This document shows positions 62,814 through 64,000 of a stretch of 64,000 nt of DNA, piece by piece (positions within the stretch are counted from its first letter, which is position 1; each line of letters begins with the position of its first letter). Source of the stretch: Crystallibacter permensis (GTDB lineage Bacteria > Actinomycetota > Actinomycetes > Actinomycetales > Micrococcaceae); assembly GCF_025960875.1 (NCBI RefSeq), contig NZ_JAODLR010000007.1, positions 1-64,000 on the forward strand. The letters are read 5' to 3'. The notes beneath the pieces are model-generated. The model was not told the origin of the DNA. It saw only the letters and a program-made list of their open reading frames with translations, and ran no database searches. The translations under genes were made by a program, and so were the position numbers.

Positions 62814-62956
62814 GGGGCGTCTTCTTCCTTTTTGGGTGTGCCGTAGGGGCCAACGTAGGGTTGGTTGCCGCGGTAGACGTAGGGTTTCCACCATTCGGGG
62901 AGTACGGGGCCGGACACTAACCGGAGGGCGCGAATGATGGGTGGTTCAACGCTCAT
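62810..62956 (-). CDS. 48-residue hypothetical protein
   Basis: An ATG at 62956 with AGGAG about ten bases upstream opens 48 codons (MSVEPPIIRALRLVSGPVL, then EWWKPYVYRGNQPYVGPYG). It ends in a TGA overlapping the TTG start of the next gene. The coupling on both sides supports it as a real gene. It has a Trp/Tyr/Pro-rich motif and an acidic end. The function is unknown. Confidence 0.65.
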   Translation of the reverse strand: MSVEPPIIRALRLVSGPVLPEWWKPYVYRGNQPYVGPYGTPKKEEDAP

Positions 62957-63129
62957 TGGTCGGCGCTCCTGCTGTAGGTGTTGTGTTCGGGGATGACCAG
63001 TGTGGCTTGCATGCGCTCACGGATGGCGGGGGCGGCGTGGCCGGGGATGATCACACTGACCAGTAGGGCGCCGCACAGTGTGGGGTGGGGTGTGGTGGCG
63101 TACACCCTTCCGCGTATCTCCCGGCTCAC
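62953..63129 (-). CDS. 58-residue hypothetical protein
   Basis: A GTG at 63129 with AAGGA in the preceding gene opens 58 codons (MSREIRGRVYATTPHPTLCGALLVSVIIPG, given here in part) and ends in TGA overlapping the next ATG. The overlap at both ends and a hydrophobic ALLVSVIIPG segment support a real gene. The function is unknown. Confidence 0.6.
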   Translation of the reverse strand: MSREIRGRVYATTPHPTLCGALLVSVIIPGHAAPAIRERMQATLVIPEHNTYSRSADQ

Positions 63130-63398
63130 GCTGCTGCGTCCTTCACAGTGGCGAATGCCGGGCCGGGGAGTTCCCGCAACTGTGCGACGGCAATGTCTCG
63201 TTCGGCAGTAACCAGTGCTAGGGCGGCCAGCAGGTCGCGGATGGCGTCGGCACCGTGGATGAGGATGCTGTCGTCTTGTTCGCCGTGCATCCTGAATCGG
63301 CGTAGCCGTTCTTCCGTGTTTTCGGGTGTGCCGGCGATGCTGCGTGCGGGCATGGGCCGGTTGTAAATGGTGTCGGTGTACAGCGGGTAGGTGCTCAT
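63126..63398 (-). CDS. Small hypothetical phage protein
   Basis: The 90-residue protein (MSTYPLYTDTIYNRPMPARS) has a C-terminal helical half, HGADAIRDLLAALALVTAERD, typical of coiled-coil helical bundles. It overlaps both neighbours by four bases. The function is unknown. Confidence 0.7.
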   Translation of the reverse strand: MSTYPLYTDTIYNRPMPARSIAGTPENTEERLRRFRMHGEQDDSILIHGADAIRDLLAALALVTAERDIAVAQLRELPGPAFATVKDAAA

Positions 63399-63643
63399 TG
63401 TTCCCCCTCGGTTCGGTACGGGTTTGGGCTAGGCGGGCCGGGAAATGCGGGGCGGCCTATCTTGTGGGCTGCGATAGCGCGGGATGCGTAACGCATGCCG
63501 GACTTCTGTCCTTCGTCCCATGCTTGTGCTTTGGCTGCCCGGATCAGCTGGTCCACCCACGGTTGAGCCCGTGACGTGATGCTGATGGTTCGGTCGGTGA
63601 GCGGGTACTCCACCGCGTCAATCATCCTGGCGGTGATGCTCAT
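63395..63643 (-). CDS. Small hypothetical phage protein
   Basis: The 82-residue protein (MSITARMIDAVEYPLTDRT) has helix-rich IRAAKAQAWDEGQKSGMRYA and a basic Pro-rich end. The short AKAQAWDEGQxxG phrase occurs in many small actinophage proteins, and it resembles the gene at 58836 in its opening. It is two bases from the previous gene. Confidence 0.7.
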   Translation of the reverse strand: MSITARMIDAVEYPLTDRTISITSRAQPWVDQLIRAAKAQAWDEGQKSGMRYASRAIAAHKIGRPAFPGPPSPNPYRTEGEQ

Positions 63644-63645
63644 AG

Positions 63646-63909
63646 TTAGAACGCTTTCGCTGAGTAGTAGGCGTCACGTGCTGCAGCTTGTTCGGGGCCG
63701 TTCATGTCGAGCCAGTCCAGGTAGCTGATGTTCTGGTGCATGATGACCTGCAGTTCCTCAGCTGTGGGTGCCGGGATGTTCACGGGGCGGCTGTCGGGTT
63801 CCACCCCGTCGTGGCGGGTGGTTCCCCAGTAGATGAGGGTGGCGCCGGCCAATACGATGCCCACACCGATGATGATGAGCGCGGCGGTGAGAAACGTTTC
63901 CCCGCTCAT
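63646..63909 (-). CDS. Small membrane-anchored phage protein
   Basis: The 87-residue protein has a single N-terminal membrane helix (about 6-28, FLTAALIIIGVGIVLAGATL) and a soluble tail with AEELQVIMHQNISYLDWLDM. It may be an inner-membrane protein of the early region. It overlaps the partial gene at the window edge by four bases (ATGA). Confidence 0.7.
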   Translation of the reverse strand: MSGETFLTAALIIIGVGIVLAGATLIYWGTTRHDGVEPDSRPVNIPAPTAEELQVIMHQNISYLDWLDMNGPEQAAARDAYYSAKAF

Positions 63910-64000
63910 GACGCGGCCTGTTCGAGTTCAATGATGCGGTCAATGAGCTTCTGCGTGTAGGGCAGCTGGCCGCTGTACCCCGGGACAGAGGTGAACTCAT
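63906..64000 (-). CDS. Partial hypothetical phage protein (C-terminus only)
   Basis: The last frame on the minus strand is open to the window edge and ends in LPYTQKLIDRIIELEQAAS. It shows an amphipathic C-terminal helix and its TGA overlaps the next ATG. The start lies outside the window. Confidence 0.55.
   Translation of the reverse strand, partial: EFTSVPGYSGQLPYTQKLIDRIIELEQAAS

Larger units (their letters stand above)
29607..64000. mobile_element. Prophage (siphovirus type), left part; continues past the window
   Basis: From the end of tRNA-Leu every gene is phage-like. The order is integrase, then lysis, tail, head and packaging genes, then small early genes, in the standard siphovirus order read on the minus strand. 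All key genes look intact: terminase, portal, protease, capsid, tape measure, endolysin. No repressor, excisionase, replication genes or right attachment site are seen, so at least several kilobases lie beyond 64000. The long tape measure gene (987 residues) predicts a tail near 150 nm by the usual 0.15 nm per residue rule. Confidence 0.95.

Noticed and set aside
29607-64000. CRISPR arrays, anti-CRISPR, restriction or toxin-antitoxin systems in the prophage
   Set aside because: No regularly spaced repeats, and no recognisable methylase, nuclease-toxin or antitoxin pairs were found in the part of the prophage shown.

Overview
The window comes from a high-GC actinobacterium, most likely an Arthrobacter-like member of the Micrococcaceae. 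The reasons are the gene set and order (def-fmt-rsmB-rpe, then rib, his, trp, lgt, gltBD, pyk, pdtaR), actinobacterial marker families (TIGR03085, HGxxPAAW, Trp-operon membrane protein, ANTAR regulator PdtaR) and frequent -10 boxes (TANNNT) placed 6-8 nt before a start codon, a pattern of leaderless mRNAs.

Bases 1-29606 are ordinary host chromosome. A minus-strand cluster of five tRNA genes (Gly, Cys, Val, Gly, Val) faces a plus-strand tRNA-Val. Then come a PD-(D/E)XK nuclease-like gene, def-fmt-rsmB-rpe, and a complete riboflavin locus led by an FMN riboswitch (ribM-ribD-ribE-ribB-ribA-ribH). These are followed by histidine genes (hisE, hisG, hisF, hisI) that run into a tryptophan operon (trpE, membrane protein, HGxxPAAW protein, trpC, trpB, trpA) and lgt, glutamate synthase gltB-gltD, pyruvate kinase, and convergent pdtaR. 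The host part ends at tRNA-Leu(CAA).

From 29607 to the right edge lies an apparently intact siphovirus-type prophage inserted at tRNA-Leu; its right end and its repressor are beyond the window. The integrase sits next to the tRNA on the plus strand behind an operator-like repeat. Nearly all other phage genes are on the minus strand and read leftward in phage order: small early genes, a putative small terminase, an HTH protein, metallophosphoesterase, tRNA-Lys, large terminase, portal, MuF protein, protease with nested scaffold, decoration protein, major capsid, connectors, major tail protein, frameshifted tail chaperones, tape measure, distal tail and tail-tip proteins, three large tail proteins, an EpsG-like membrane protein, and the lysis genes.

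The most interesting material is in the prophage. (1) There is a surface-polymer module: two tail proteins carry the same phosphodiester-glycosidase (NAGPA/DUF2233) domain, and a third shares one of their stalks but carries an Asp-box propeller. Next to them is an EpsG/Wzy-like polymerase, suggesting that the phage both cuts and remodels a glycosyl-phosphate or polysaccharide coat. (2) A T_TTT_TTG slippery site would fuse the two tail assembly chaperones. (3) An internal Shine-Dalgarno and start codon make a scaffold protein nested in the protease gene. (4) Two plus-strand genes (a secreted DUF732-like protein and a zinc-finger protein) lie inside the minus-strand structural module, each with a leaderless-type promoter and a stop codon overlapping that of its neighbour. 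They look like independently expressed accessory genes (morons).
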